A stretch of 14,272 nucleotides of DNA from CBFGRU01 sp965651255 (GTDB lineage Bacteria; Planctomycetota; Phycisphaerae; Phycisphaerales; SM1A02). This document shows, one piece after another, positions 7,048 to 14,272 of this stretch (the first letter of the stretch is position 1; each line of letters begins with the position of its first letter). The notes below the pieces were generated by a model, which was not told where the DNA came from, searched no databases, and was given only the letters and a program-made list of their open reading frames with translations. The translations under genes were made by a program, and so were the position numbers. The DNA lies in NCBI GenBank assembly GCA_965651255.1, contig CBFGRU010000054.1:1-14272 (forward strand). The letters are read 5' to 3'.

Positions 7048-8655
7048 ATGTGTTTTCGGCTGTTCATGGTGCTGATGATTGCGGTTTCATGGGGCGTGTC
7101 TGCTCAGGAAGAGAGCCAGAGCCAGTCGGCATCCGATGCGCGCACGCCGCCGCATGAGCGTGTTCCGGCAGCGGGGACCGACGAGCACCTCTGGATGCTC
7201 TTTCCGAGCGCGACCGGGTATGAATTGCTGCACCACGCAACCTTGATGAAGGGGCCCGGTGCGCGAACGGCGATCTCACTGCCCGATGCGCCAGCGCACT
7301 TTGCAGCCGCCGGGAATCGTCTCTGGCTGGTGTACGAGCCGACCGCGATTCGCGCGGGTGAAGCGCGCATTCGTCCGGTGTACACCGTTCGAGCAGTTGC
7401 CAACCCGGCGACGGGACTCTTCTTCAACGATCCGCCCCGTCGTCTTGAACTTGCCGATGCCCTTCCGGGAGCGGGTCGCCTGGTGGGAGTCGTGGGGACT
7501 TCGCGCGGATTGATGGCATTGCTGGCTCCGGCATCATGGCGTGCAGCCGGTGTCGAGGCCAGTGAGAACAGCATCGCCGCGGAGGATGGACTTGATGAGC
7601 CGCGGTTGCTCGAGTTGGGTCACACCGGGTGGATGGATGTTGAGAGTCCGGAGGAATTGAAGGGGCTTGAGCCATTGGCGCTCGCTGCCGATGATCGCGA
7701 TCAGCCGATCATTCTCGCGACGGATCCGCACCCTCGCCAGCGGGCGGTCTATGTGTTTCGTCGGCTGTCCAGCGGTGAGTGGGTCCGCCACTCGCTGGCA
7801 TTGTCGAGAGACTTCCTCGGCACCGCGCTGGTGCAGAATCAGCTTTATCTGTTGATGCACGATGGCGCTTCTCGACTCATGTCGGTCGCCCTCTTGCGCG
7901 ATGAGAAGGTTTATCCGGTGGCGGAAGTTGAAGTGCGCGGCCGATTCTGGGGCGTAGCGCCGCTCGGGACGAGCATCGCCCTGATCGAACGAAACGTCTC
8001 GGCCGATGATCGACCGACACTCCGCTTGATCGACCCGATCCAGGGCACCGTGGGTGATTCGGTCGAGTTCCAGCCGCAGCAAGTTGAAGGGACTACCCGG
8101 CTCTACATGCCGTTTGTCCTGGGTCTGATCATGACGGTCATTCTGCTCATCTTCGTGCTTCGGCCGATGCCGACCGAGCCGGAAGCGGAGCTCGCCCCGG
8201 GATTGGTGCCGCTGGATTTGACCCGTCGTATGGTGGCGCTCTTTCTCGATGCATTGCCGGGCGTCTTTGTTGCCGCGATGGTCCTCGGAACGCCGCTGGA
8301 AGAAATGTGGCACCTGATCTGGTGGTCGATGACGCTGGTTGAAACAGAGTCGGTCGCCCTTTGCGCCGGCACGACCGTTCTGCACGGCGCAGTATCGGAA
8401 ATGATCTGGGGCCGCAGCTTCGGTAAATGGATCGTCGGGGCGCGAGTTGTCACCACCGATGGGGAAAAGCCCAGGTCTTCAGCGGTCGTCATTCGACAAA
8501 TTCTGAAGTTCGTTACGATGGTGATACCAGCGCTCGGGGTCTTCGTGCTGGTGAACAACACCCGGCAGGGGATGGGTGAGCTCATGTCGAAGACGATCGT
8601 CATCTGGTCTCGGCGTCCGGGGGAGGATGCCGGCGCACCGTCTGAGCCGAGTTGA
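7048..8655 (+). CDS. RDD-domain membrane protein with a large exported N-terminal domain
   Basis: A 535-residue protein in two parts. Residues 1-22 form a signal peptide (core MVLMIAVSWGVSA). Residues 25-350 appear extracytoplasmic and beta-rich, with recurring short strands that could be a propeller (for example HLWMLFPS, RLWLVYEP, QLYLLMHD). A membrane helix follows at about 354-373, then an RDD domain. That domain shows R393/R394 and D401 in RRMVALFLD, GRSFGKWIVGARVV at 455-468, and NNTRQGMGEL from 503. The acidic positions usually found around the final RQG motif are N and E here. RDD proteins are membrane proteins, some proposed as transporters or antiporters, but no substrate can be named. 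The exported domain may sense or bind a ligand; that is inference. Independent transcription is suggested by the TATCAT box. Confidence 0.75.
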   Translation: MCFRLFMVLMIAVSWGVSAQEESQSQSASDARTPPHERVPAAGTDEHLWMLFPSATGYELLHHATLMKGPGARTAISLPDAPAHFAAAGNRLWLVYEPTAIRAGEARIRPVYTVRAVANPATGLFFNDPPRRLELADALPGAGRLVGVVGTSRGLMALLAPASWRAAGVEASENSIAAEDGLDEPRLLELGHTGWMDVESPEELKGLEPLALAADDRDQPIILATDPHPRQRAVYVFRRLSSGEWVRHSLALSRDFLGTALVQNQLYLLMHDGASRLMSVALLRDEKVYPVAEVEVRGRFWGVAPLGTSIALIERNVSADDRPTLRLIDPIQGTVGDSVEFQPQQVEGTTRLYMPFVLGLIMTVILLIFVLRPMPTEPEAELAPGLVPLDLTRRMVALFLDALPGVFVAAMVLGTPLEEMWHLIWWSMTLVETESVALCAGTTVLHGAVSEMIWGRSFGKWIVGARVVTTDGEKPRSSAVVIRQILKFVTMVIPALGVFVLVNNTRQGMGELMSKTIVIWSRRPGEDAGAPSEPS

Positions 8656-8733
8656 ACTCGCGACGGTGGACCTGACGAAGTCCGGACAAGTGATTGCTGG
8701 AGATTCCGACCCAACCCGGTCGATATCGCCAGT

Positions 8734-8755
8734 CGGCGGAGAAGGAGTTCCGCCG
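8734..8755. other. Hairpin in the 8656-8799 intergenic region
   Basis: CGGCGGA at 8734-8740 and TCCGCCG at 8749-8755 form a perfect seven-base stem with an eight-base loop. No T-run follows, so it is not a classical intrinsic terminator. It lies 45 bases before the TPR gene start and could act in termination or processing. The remainder of this 144-base gap shows only the ribosome binding site of the next gene. Confidence 0.3.
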
Positions 8756-8787
8756 AGGTGGTCGTCCGCCGGTGTCCTGCCGGCCCT

Positions 8788-8794
8788 GAGAGGA
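8788..8794 (+). promoter_or_regulatory. Ribosome binding site fixing the TPR gene start
   Basis: GAGAGGA lies five bases before the GTG at 8800. It is the clearest Shine-Dalgarno in the window and decides for this GTG against the upstream in-frame GTG at 8758. Confidence 0.7.
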
Positions 8795-8799
8795 TCTCT

Positions 8800-11259
8800 G
8801 TGACTGACGGTCAGCCAATTCAGCCCGATCCCGGTGGTGCGCCTCGTCGCAATCGCGATGGCCGCTGGTCGAACCTGTGGCAGGTTCCGACGATTATCGT
8901 GAGTCTGCTGCTGATCGTCGGAGGGCTGCTCTATGCGCGTGGCAGCCAGCCCGGGCACGATTTTGACGGGGCACTTGCGGATGTTGAGGCCCTTCTCGCG
9001 GCGGATGAGTTTGATCAGGCCGCTGCATTCCTGCGGGAAGTCATTCAACCCAATCTGACCGAAGCGACGGACGTTCACCGCGCAAAGTTCAATGCGTTGG
9101 TAGCCGACATGCTGTACCTCGCGCAGGAAGCGCGCGGAGGCGCGACTTCCTCGACCCGCCAGTCCATCGTTGATCGGTACCAGGCAGCGCGCCAGCTTGG
9201 GTTCGACTTCGGAGCCAAGCGGCTCGAACGCTGGGCGAACACGCTGATTGACTTGCGGCGGCTGGATCGGGCGGAGCTTTTCGTCGACTCGTTGGATGCT
9301 CTCACCGCACACGAAACGGAATCGGATGAAGCCGGCCTGGCGCGCAACCGCGTGATGCGCCGGTTGGTTGAGGCGAGTCTGAGTGAAACGGATCTTCCGT
9401 TCGAGCAGATGATGACCGTTCTGGGTGAATACCGAGCCAACCCGCGGCTGCACACGCGCGATGTCATCTGGACGATGGCGCGCGAAGCGGAGCTGCGGCA
9501 ACGGGCAGGGTTGATCCGGGAGTCCGTCGATCGACTGCTGGTAGACATGCGTCGGATCGAGCCACGTCTCGAGTACGAACGAGTCAATCTCGGTGAGCTC
9601 TACGTGTTGCTTGCGCGCGGGTACTACCAACTGGCAGAGTATCAGTTGGCTGAACAGCAGGTTCTTCGAGCTTTCGATATCCTCGATCAGAGCGACCCGA
9701 TCCGGGGCGATGCGTTTGAGGTGTATGGCCGTGTCCTGATGGCGAAGGCCGAGTTTGACCTGGCATTCGATGCGTTTCGAAGCGCGACGATCGACTTTGA
9801 AGGCACATCGTCATTTCTGTCGGCATTGCTCGGTCGTGCGGAGGCGCACGCCGTGCTCGGCCGACATGAAGACAGCCGGCAGGACTATGAAGCGCTCGCC
9901 CGTGCGATTGAGTCCGGCCGCCATGTCAGCCCGCCCCGGCCCGAAGAGGTGGCCACCAGTCTGATCGATCGACACGATGCGGCACTCGCGACGGGTCAGT
10001 TGGATCTGGCGCTTTCGTACATGAAGCTTGCGCCGGGATTCTTCCGGACCGAGATGCCGGAGTCAGTCCTGCTGCGGTTGGCTTCGACGAGCAAACAATT
10101 GGCAGAGAATCTGCTCGCCGGCGCGCCAACCGGACTCGGCAATGAACCGGACCCCGCGGTCCGCCGTGAAGCGAGTGAGCATTACCATCAGGCGGCGAAC
10201 TACTTCCAACGTCGCGCACGGGTGCTGCGCCCGTTGCCAACGGAAGATGCCGCCTGGGCGCAGTCGCTCTGGAGCGCAGCGGATGCGTATGACCTGGCGG
10301 GCTATTACGATCTGGCGATCGGGCTGTTTCAGGAATACATCGATGGTCGAGGCGAAACCGATCCGATCCGCCTCGAAGCGAAGTTTCGACTGGCGCGGTG
10401 CTATCAGGCCTCAGCCGATTATGAGAAGGCCGTTGAGCACTACGAGCAGGTCATTGCGGAGAATCCGCGCAGCGTACTGGCGGCGCGCAGTTTCGTGCCA
10501 CTGGCCGCGTCATTGGTGGCGCTCGATCGTCCTGCCGATGCGGAGCAGAAACTGCTGCTGGTCATCAGCGGTTCGGTCGGTCTCGAACCGGATGCAATCG
10601 AGTTTGCCGATGCGCTTCTCGCGTTGGGAACGCTTTATCATCGTCAGGGCGCATTTGTCGAGGCCATCGAAGCGCTGGACCGCTTCGCCGCCAGCTACCT
10701 GGACGATTCACGGTTGAGTGAAGCGCTGTACCGACTGGCGGACAGTCACCGACTGCTCGCCGACCGGATTGGTCAGCAGATGCGACAGGCGAATCTGCCG
10801 AAATCTCGCACAGACGAACTGACCGTTCAACGGAATCGTCATCTCACCGAGGCGGAAGCGAGATATGCCGTAGTTCAGCAGCGTTACGATGAACGAGGTG
10901 TGGCGCGGCTGGACCAGCTGGAGCAGGACCGCTTGCGGAACTCACTGCTTTATCGCGGGGATTGTGAGTACCAGCTTGAAAACTTTGATCGGTCGATCGA
11001 GTTGTACGATCAGGCGGCCCGACGATATGCGGATCACCCGGCGTCGCTGATTGCCTTGATCCAGATCGTGAATGCGTACATTCGAATTGGTGATGAAGCC
11101 CGCGCCGCCACCGCCCACAATCGCGCGTTGCTGCGGTTGCAGCAGATGCCGGATCGCGCTTTCAGCGGTCCGGACTCGGTGCTGGGTGCGGAAGCGTGGG
11201 AGGCATGGTTGAGTTCACTGCCGCCGGGGATTGCGATGGTCAGCCAGGAGATGAACTGA
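8800..11259 (+). CDS. Membrane-anchored TPR-repeat protein
   Basis: An 819-residue protein. A short, polar, Pro/Arg-rich cytoplasmic segment is followed by one membrane helix (about residues 29-47, PTIIVSLLLIVGGLLYA), then a long helical region of tetratricopeptide repeats that would lie outside the cytoplasm. Typical TPR phrasing recurs, such as ALADVEALLAADEFDQAAAF, GYYQLAEYQLAEQQVLRAF, RCYQASADYEKAVEHYEQVI, and QLENFDRSIELYDQAARRY, spaced over the whole length. TPR arrays bind other proteins, so a scaffold role in the envelope is likely; it resembles large planctomycete TPR proteins without a known function. The GTG start is set by GAGAGGA. It precedes the flagellar-type genes by 57 bases, but a functional tie is not shown. 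Confidence 0.8.
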   Translation: MTDGQPIQPDPGGAPRRNRDGRWSNLWQVPTIIVSLLLIVGGLLYARGSQPGHDFDGALADVEALLAADEFDQAAAFLREVIQPNLTEATDVHRAKFNALVADMLYLAQEARGGATSSTRQSIVDRYQAARQLGFDFGAKRLERWANTLIDLRRLDRAELFVDSLDALTAHETESDEAGLARNRVMRRLVEASLSETDLPFEQMMTVLGEYRANPRLHTRDVIWTMAREAELRQRAGLIRESVDRLLVDMRRIEPRLEYERVNLGELYVLLARGYYQLAEYQLAEQQVLRAFDILDQSDPIRGDAFEVYGRVLMAKAEFDLAFDAFRSATIDFEGTSSFLSALLGRAEAHAVLGRHEDSRQDYEALARAIESGRHVSPPRPEEVATSLIDRHDAALATGQLDLALSYMKLAPGFFRTEMPESVLLRLASTSKQLAENLLAGAPTGLGNEPDPAVRREASEHYHQAANYFQRRARVLRPLPTEDAAWAQSLWSAADAYDLAGYYDLAIGLFQEYIDGRGETDPIRLEAKFRLARCYQASADYEKAVEHYEQVIAENPRSVLAARSFVPLAASLVALDRPADAEQKLLLVISGSVGLEPDAIEFADALLALGTLYHRQGAFVEAIEALDRFAASYLDDSRLSEALYRLADSHRLLADRIGQQMRQANLPKSRTDELTVQRNRHLTEAEARYAVVQQRYDERGVARLDQLEQDRLRNSLLYRGDCEYQLENFDRSIELYDQAARRYADHPASLIALIQIVNAYIRIGDEARAATAHNRALLRLQQMPDRAFSGPDSVLGAEAWEAWLSSLPPGIAMVSQEMN

Positions 11260-11277
11260 CTGATCTGGAGTTCCACC

Positions 11278-11298
11278 GCGTGGTCAGGAGGACCGCGC
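11278..11298. other. Hairpin with AGGAG in its loop between the TPR and FlgN-like genes
   Basis: GCGTGGTC at 11278-11285 pairs with GACCGCGC at 11291-11298: eight pairs including one G-U, with loop AGGAG. No T-run follows, so it is not a standard terminator. It ends 18 bases before the ATG at 11317, just upstream of the likely binding site AAAGGG at 11305-11310. It may affect read-through or translation; this is inference. Confidence 0.35.
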
Positions 11299-11316
11299 CA
11301 AGAGAAAGGGTCATGG

Positions 11317-11790
11317 ATGACCGACTGCACGTCCCGCACATCGACGCCTGAAGAGATCATCGAGACGCTCGTTCGACACGATGCGCTCGCGGATGAACTC
11401 GGCACACTGACGAATCGCCAGCGCACCCTCATCGAAGAGGGCGATACCGAATCATTGCTGGATCTGATCGGCCGCCGACAGGAGATTCTCGATGAACTCC
11501 TTGGCAGCAACGGCCTGCTGACGGGCGAAACGCCTTGGATCGAAACGATGCGCCGCGCACCAGAGCCGCAGCGCAACGAGGCGCAGCAGTTGCTCGATCG
11601 ACTCCAGGGCAAGCTGGCGGAAGTCATGCGCGCAGATGAGCGCGATCAGAAGTCGCTGCGGGAACGAATGGACGAAACCCGGGTGGAGATGTCCAGCGGC
11701 GGTCGAGCGCGCGTGGCCCATGCGGCCTATGCCGGGGGATCGACGCGAGCGGCCGGAGCCAACCCGCGGTACACCGACCGGAAGGGATGA
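11317..11790 (+). CDS. Coiled-coil protein, probable FlgN-like flagellar export chaperone
   Basis: A 157-residue soluble, highly charged, almost entirely helical protein. Residues about 10-60 (EEIIETLVRHDALADELGTLTNRQRTL, then LLDLIGRRQEILDEL) and 75-125 form two long amphipathic helical stretches. This matches FlgN-type chaperones in length and pattern; these hold hook-associated proteins before export. The Ala/Gly-rich tail ends in NPRYTDRKG. The sequence family is weakly conserved, so the call leans on layout and on the NtrB/NtrC-type pair downstream. ATG 11317 follows AAAGGG by six bases; the ATG at 11313 opens a frame of only 12 codons. It ends seven bases before the kinase gene, so the three form an operon. 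Another small helical protein, such as a FliT-like chaperone, is a possible alternative. Confidence 0.55.
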   Translation: MTDCTSRTSTPEEIIETLVRHDALADELGTLTNRQRTLIEEGDTESLLDLIGRRQEILDELLGSNGLLTGETPWIETMRRAPEPQRNEAQQLLDRLQGKLAEVMRADERDQKSLRERMDETRVEMSSGGRARVAHAAYAGGSTRAAGANPRYTDRKG

Positions 11791-11797
11791 ATCAGCG

Positions 11798-12793
11798 ATG
11801 ACAACCGCGACGGCAATCAATCCCGCAACGCTCGGCGCTGATGATCTGAGTGAACTGCTGCGCTCCGTGAACGAAGTGACGCTGCAACTGAAGCAGACGC
11901 ATGTCGCGCTGCAGCAGCAGGTCTCCCGCTTACAGGCGGAACTTCGCGAAGCAAACGCCCAGCTCCGCCGATCCCGCTCGCTGGCTGCGCTGGGCGAAAT
12001 GGCAGCGGGGATCGCCCACGAGATTCGCAATCCGCTGGCATCGATTCAGCTTTATGCCCAGGTTCTGCGCGAGGATCTCTCTGATCGACCGGACCAGGGG
12101 CAGGTGTGTCGAAAGATTGAGCGATCCGTCGATCGACTGGATGCGATTGTCACCGATGTGTTGAGCTTTGCGCGCGATACTCGCGTTCGTGCCCAGCCGG
12201 TCGAAGTTCGTGCGTTGCTGGATGAGGTCATTGCCTCTTCCGCGCCATTGCTCCAGCACGCAGATGTCGAGTTGGTGAGCAACACGAGGCCGGATGACCT
12301 GACCTTTGAAGCCGATGCGGGCCTGCTTGCTCAGGCGCTTGCCAATGTCGTGCGGAACGGCATTGAATCCATGCAGGAAGCGCCCGGCGCGTCGCGTCGA
12401 TTGACGCTTTTCGCTCAACGTGAGCGTCGCCGCGCTGCCGACGGTTCACGACCGATGCGCATCGTTCTGGCGGTTGAGGATTCCGGCCCCGGAATTCCAG
12501 CTGATGTCATTGCCCGCATGTTCAATCCATTTTTTACGACCCGCGCCACCGGGACCGGGCTGGGGCTTGCAATCGTGCATCGAATCGTCGATGCGCACGG
12601 CGGGGAAGTTCATGTAACGAATCGCGCTGAAGGTGGCGCGCGTGTGGAGTTGTGCCTGCCGACAAGGCCGACCGCGCCGACTCGACCGAATGAAGTCGTG
12701 GCGGATGACGACGGCCTGCTTGAAATTGATACCGATGGCGCCTCGCTCGCAGGAGCGGTCAGCCGCCGAATTGCCGTGGAGAACAATCGATGA
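11798..12793 (+). CDS. Soluble NtrB/FlgS-like sensor histidine kinase
   Basis: A 331-residue kinase with no membrane segment and no recognisable PAS or other sensor domain. Residues 15-60 form a coiled coil (repeated Leu/Gln heptads), followed by the HisKA dimerisation domain with phospho-acceptor H74 in AGIAHEIRNPL. The HATPase domain has the N box around N183/N187, the G1 box DSGPGIP from 228, an F box FNPFFTT, and the G2 box GTGLGL at 252-257. A C-terminal tail of about 45 residues, Pro- then Asp-rich, follows. ATG 11798 is chosen because translation upstream of it would read a different frame of the FlgN-like gene; GGAAGGGA lies ten bases before it. Its stop overlaps the regulator start. 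Sensor-free cytoplasmic kinases of this kind include FlgS and FleS/FlrB, which govern flagellar genes, so it should phosphorylate the next protein at D52. Confidence 0.88.
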   Translation: MTTATAINPATLGADDLSELLRSVNEVTLQLKQTHVALQQQVSRLQAELREANAQLRRSRSLAALGEMAAGIAHEIRNPLASIQLYAQVLREDLSDRPDQGQVCRKIERSVDRLDAIVTDVLSFARDTRVRAQPVEVRALLDEVIASSAPLLQHADVELVSNTRPDDLTFEADAGLLAQALANVVRNGIESMQEAPGASRRLTLFAQRERRRAADGSRPMRIVLAVEDSGPGIPADVIARMFNPFFTTRATGTGLGLAIVHRIVDAHGGEVHVTNRAEGGARVELCLPTRPTAPTRPNEVVADDDGLLEIDTDGASLAGAVSRRIAVENNR

Positions 12794-14271
12794 GTCGGAT
12801 ACTGGTCGTTGATGACAAGGAAATGATGCGCGACAGCGTTGCAACCACGCTTGCGCGAAAGCAGCACACGGTCATAACGGCTGCGGATGGGAGCGCTGCG
12901 CTGGCGAAGATCAGTGAGAAACAGCCCGATGTGATCATCACGGACCTGCAGATGCCGGAGATGAACGGCGTCGAACTGCTCGAAGCGGTTCGACGGCTGG
13001 ATGAACAGCTGCCCGTCATCATCATGACCGCATACGGCACGATTGAAACGGCCGTTCGCGCCATGAAGCAGGGCGCGTTTGACTACATCACCAAGCCCTT
13101 CAGCGGCGATGAGCTGGCCCTCACCGTGCAGCGCGCCCTGGAACACGCCCGGCTGGTGCGCGAGAACCAGGTGCTTCGCGCAACGGTAAGCGAGGCCGCC
13201 ACCGGCGGAAGACAGCACGCGATGATCGGGTCCGGATCGATCATGTCCGATCTGCGCGAACGGCTCACGCGAATTGCAGACAGTCACGGGACGGTGCTGA
13301 TTACCGGCGAATCCGGCTCCGGCAAGGAAGTCGCGGCGCGCTTCATTCACCAGCACAGTCCGCGCGCGGACAAACCGTTCCTCGCCATCAACTGCGCGGC
13401 GCTTTCGACGAGTCTGCTTGAGTCGGAACTCTTCGGCCACGAGAAGGGGGCGTTTACCGGTGCGGACAAACTCCGCAAGGGCCGGTTCGAGCTGGCCGAT
13501 GGCGGAACGCTGCTGCTCGATGAAATCAGCGAAGTGGATCCGGGCATACAGGCGAAACTGCTGCGCGTCCTGCAGGAACAGCTGTTCGAGCGCGTCGGCT
13601 CGAGCACGAGTCAAACCGCGGATGTGCGCGTGATCGCAACGACGAATCGCTCCCTGCCGGAGGAAGTGGCGCGTGGCCGCTTCCGTCAGGATCTCTATTT
13701 CCGCTTGAACGTGCTGCCGGTTCCCATGCCCGCGCTGCGGGAGCGGCCGGACGACCTCGCGGAGCTTGTTGCACACTTCCTCAAAGAAGTGGCTCGACGG
13801 GAAGGCAAAACCGTCAAGCGCATGACGGATGAAGCGCTGTCGCTCATGAGCGAGTACCCCTGGCCGGGCAATGTGCGCGAACTGCAGAACATCACCGAGC
13901 GCGCGGTCGTGCTCGCGAGCGGAGGCGTGATTGATGCCGCCCTCATTCGCCCGTGGCTGGAAGTGCCGGTGGTTCGGCCGCAGGGAACGATGATCGAGCC
14001 GAAGATGCAGGTTGCCGCGGCTTCAGTCGGATTCGCTCCATCGCCGGAAGCGACCACATCGATGGCAAACGCGAATGGAACCGCGGTCGAGCGCGTCTGT
14101 GAGGGTGAAGTCACACTCGAGGATATCGAGCGGGAAACGATCGTTGCAACGCTTGAGCACTTCCGAGGACATCGCCAGCGCACCGCTGAGGCCCTGGGAA
14201 TCGGAGTGCGAACGCTTGGTCTGAAACTGAAGAAGTGGAAGGAACAGTCACTGGTGGATCAGAACCTGTGA
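12790..14271 (+). CDS. NtrC/FlgR-like sigma-54-dependent response regulator
   Basis: A complete 493-residue bacterial enhancer-binding protein. The receiver domain (1-120) has D8/D9, phospho-acceptor D52, T80 and K102. The AAA+ domain (about 145-385) has Walker A GESGSGKE at 173-180, the sigma-54-contacting loop GAFTGA at 220-225, and Walker B GGTLLLDE at 238-245. A variable linker (about 390-435) leads to a Fis-type helix-turn-helix at about 461-483 (HRQRTAEALGIGVRTLGLK). All key residues are intact, so it should activate sigma-54 promoters once phosphorylated by the upstream kinase. The ATG overlaps the kinase stop (ATGA). With the FlgN-like gene, flagellar control is the best guess, though general NtrC or AtoC-like roles remain possible. 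I saw no sigma-54 promoter in the intergenic regions here, so its targets lie elsewhere. Confidence 0.93.
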   Translation: MSRILVVDDKEMMRDSVATTLARKQHTVITAADGSAALAKISEKQPDVIITDLQMPEMNGVELLEAVRRLDEQLPVIIMTAYGTIETAVRAMKQGAFDYITKPFSGDELALTVQRALEHARLVRENQVLRATVSEAATGGRQHAMIGSGSIMSDLRERLTRIADSHGTVLITGESGSGKEVAARFIHQHSPRADKPFLAINCAALSTSLLESELFGHEKGAFTGADKLRKGRFELADGGTLLLDEISEVDPGIQAKLLRVLQEQLFERVGSSTSQTADVRVIATTNRSLPEEVARGRFRQDLYFRLNVLPVPMPALRERPDDLAELVAHFLKEVARREGKTVKRMTDEALSLMSEYPWPGNVRELQNITERAVVLASGGVIDAALIRPWLEVPVVRPQGTMIEPKMQVAAASVGFAPSPEATTSMANANGTAVERVCEGEVTLEDIERETIVATLEHFRGHRQRTAEALGIGVRTLGLKLKKWKEQSLVDQNL

Positions 14272-14272
14272 G

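Noticed and set aside
7534..9630. Two long minus-strand open frames (7534-8385 and 8479-9630)
   Set aside because: Both are antisense to the well-supported RDD and TPR genes, with Arg- and Gln-rich translations and no recognisable domain or start site.
10099..10116. TTGGCAG-N5-CTGC resembling a sigma-54 -24/-12 promoter
   Set aside because: It lies deep inside the TPR coding region, deviates in both conserved blocks, and no gene starts just downstream.
11636..11797. N-terminal extension of the histidine kinase from an upstream ATG
   Set aside because: The extra 54 residues overlap the FlgN-like gene in another frame, are Arg/Pro-rich, and the ATG at 11798 has its own binding site.

Overview
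The window is bacterial chromosome of high GC content, densely coded, with no mobile elements, RNA genes or CRISPR. The gene content suggests a planctomycete, most likely of the Phycisphaerae. This is inference: the 176-residue protein at 5620 resembles a planctomycete-restricted hypothetical family as I recall it, and envelope genes with a CdaA/YbbR pair sit beside a flagellar-type sigma-54 regulatory module. No ribosomal RNA or marker tree supports it here.

Layout. Positions 1-145 look like a divergent promoter region; the first codons of a minus-strand gene with a good ribosome binding site lie at the left edge. On the plus strand follow a secreted protein with a metzincin-type zinc-protease signature (146-1642), a DoxX-family membrane protein starting inside its stop codon (1639-2142), and tyrosyl-tRNA synthetase (2200-3495). 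Convergent to these, 14 bases away, is a minus-strand two-gene operon (5521 to 3510) encoding the membrane diadenylate cyclase CdaA and its usual partner, a YbbR/CdaR-like protein. The cyclase has an altered active-site motif. A 98-base divergent region separates it from a long plus-strand series: the 176-residue hypothetical, a lipoprotein of LolA/LolB-like appearance, an RDD-domain membrane protein with a large exported N-terminal domain, a membrane-anchored TPR protein, a coiled-coil protein resembling the flagellar chaperone FlgN, a soluble NtrB-type histidine kinase, and a complete NtrC-type sigma-54 activator that ends one base before the window does.

How the genes work together. CdaA and the YbbR-like protein should form a c-di-AMP signalling unit at the membrane. 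The last three genes form a tight unit (7-base gap, then ATGA overlap), the arrangement expected of a FlgS/FlgR or FleS/FleR-like system that switches on sigma-54-dependent flagellar genes. The middle genes look like cell-envelope functions without a clear pathway.

The observations most worth following are the metzincin-like protease, the D-L-G replacement of the D-G-A motif in CdaA, and a repeated promoter layout (TAYNAT, six bases, ATG) at three genes that implies leaderless mRNAs.
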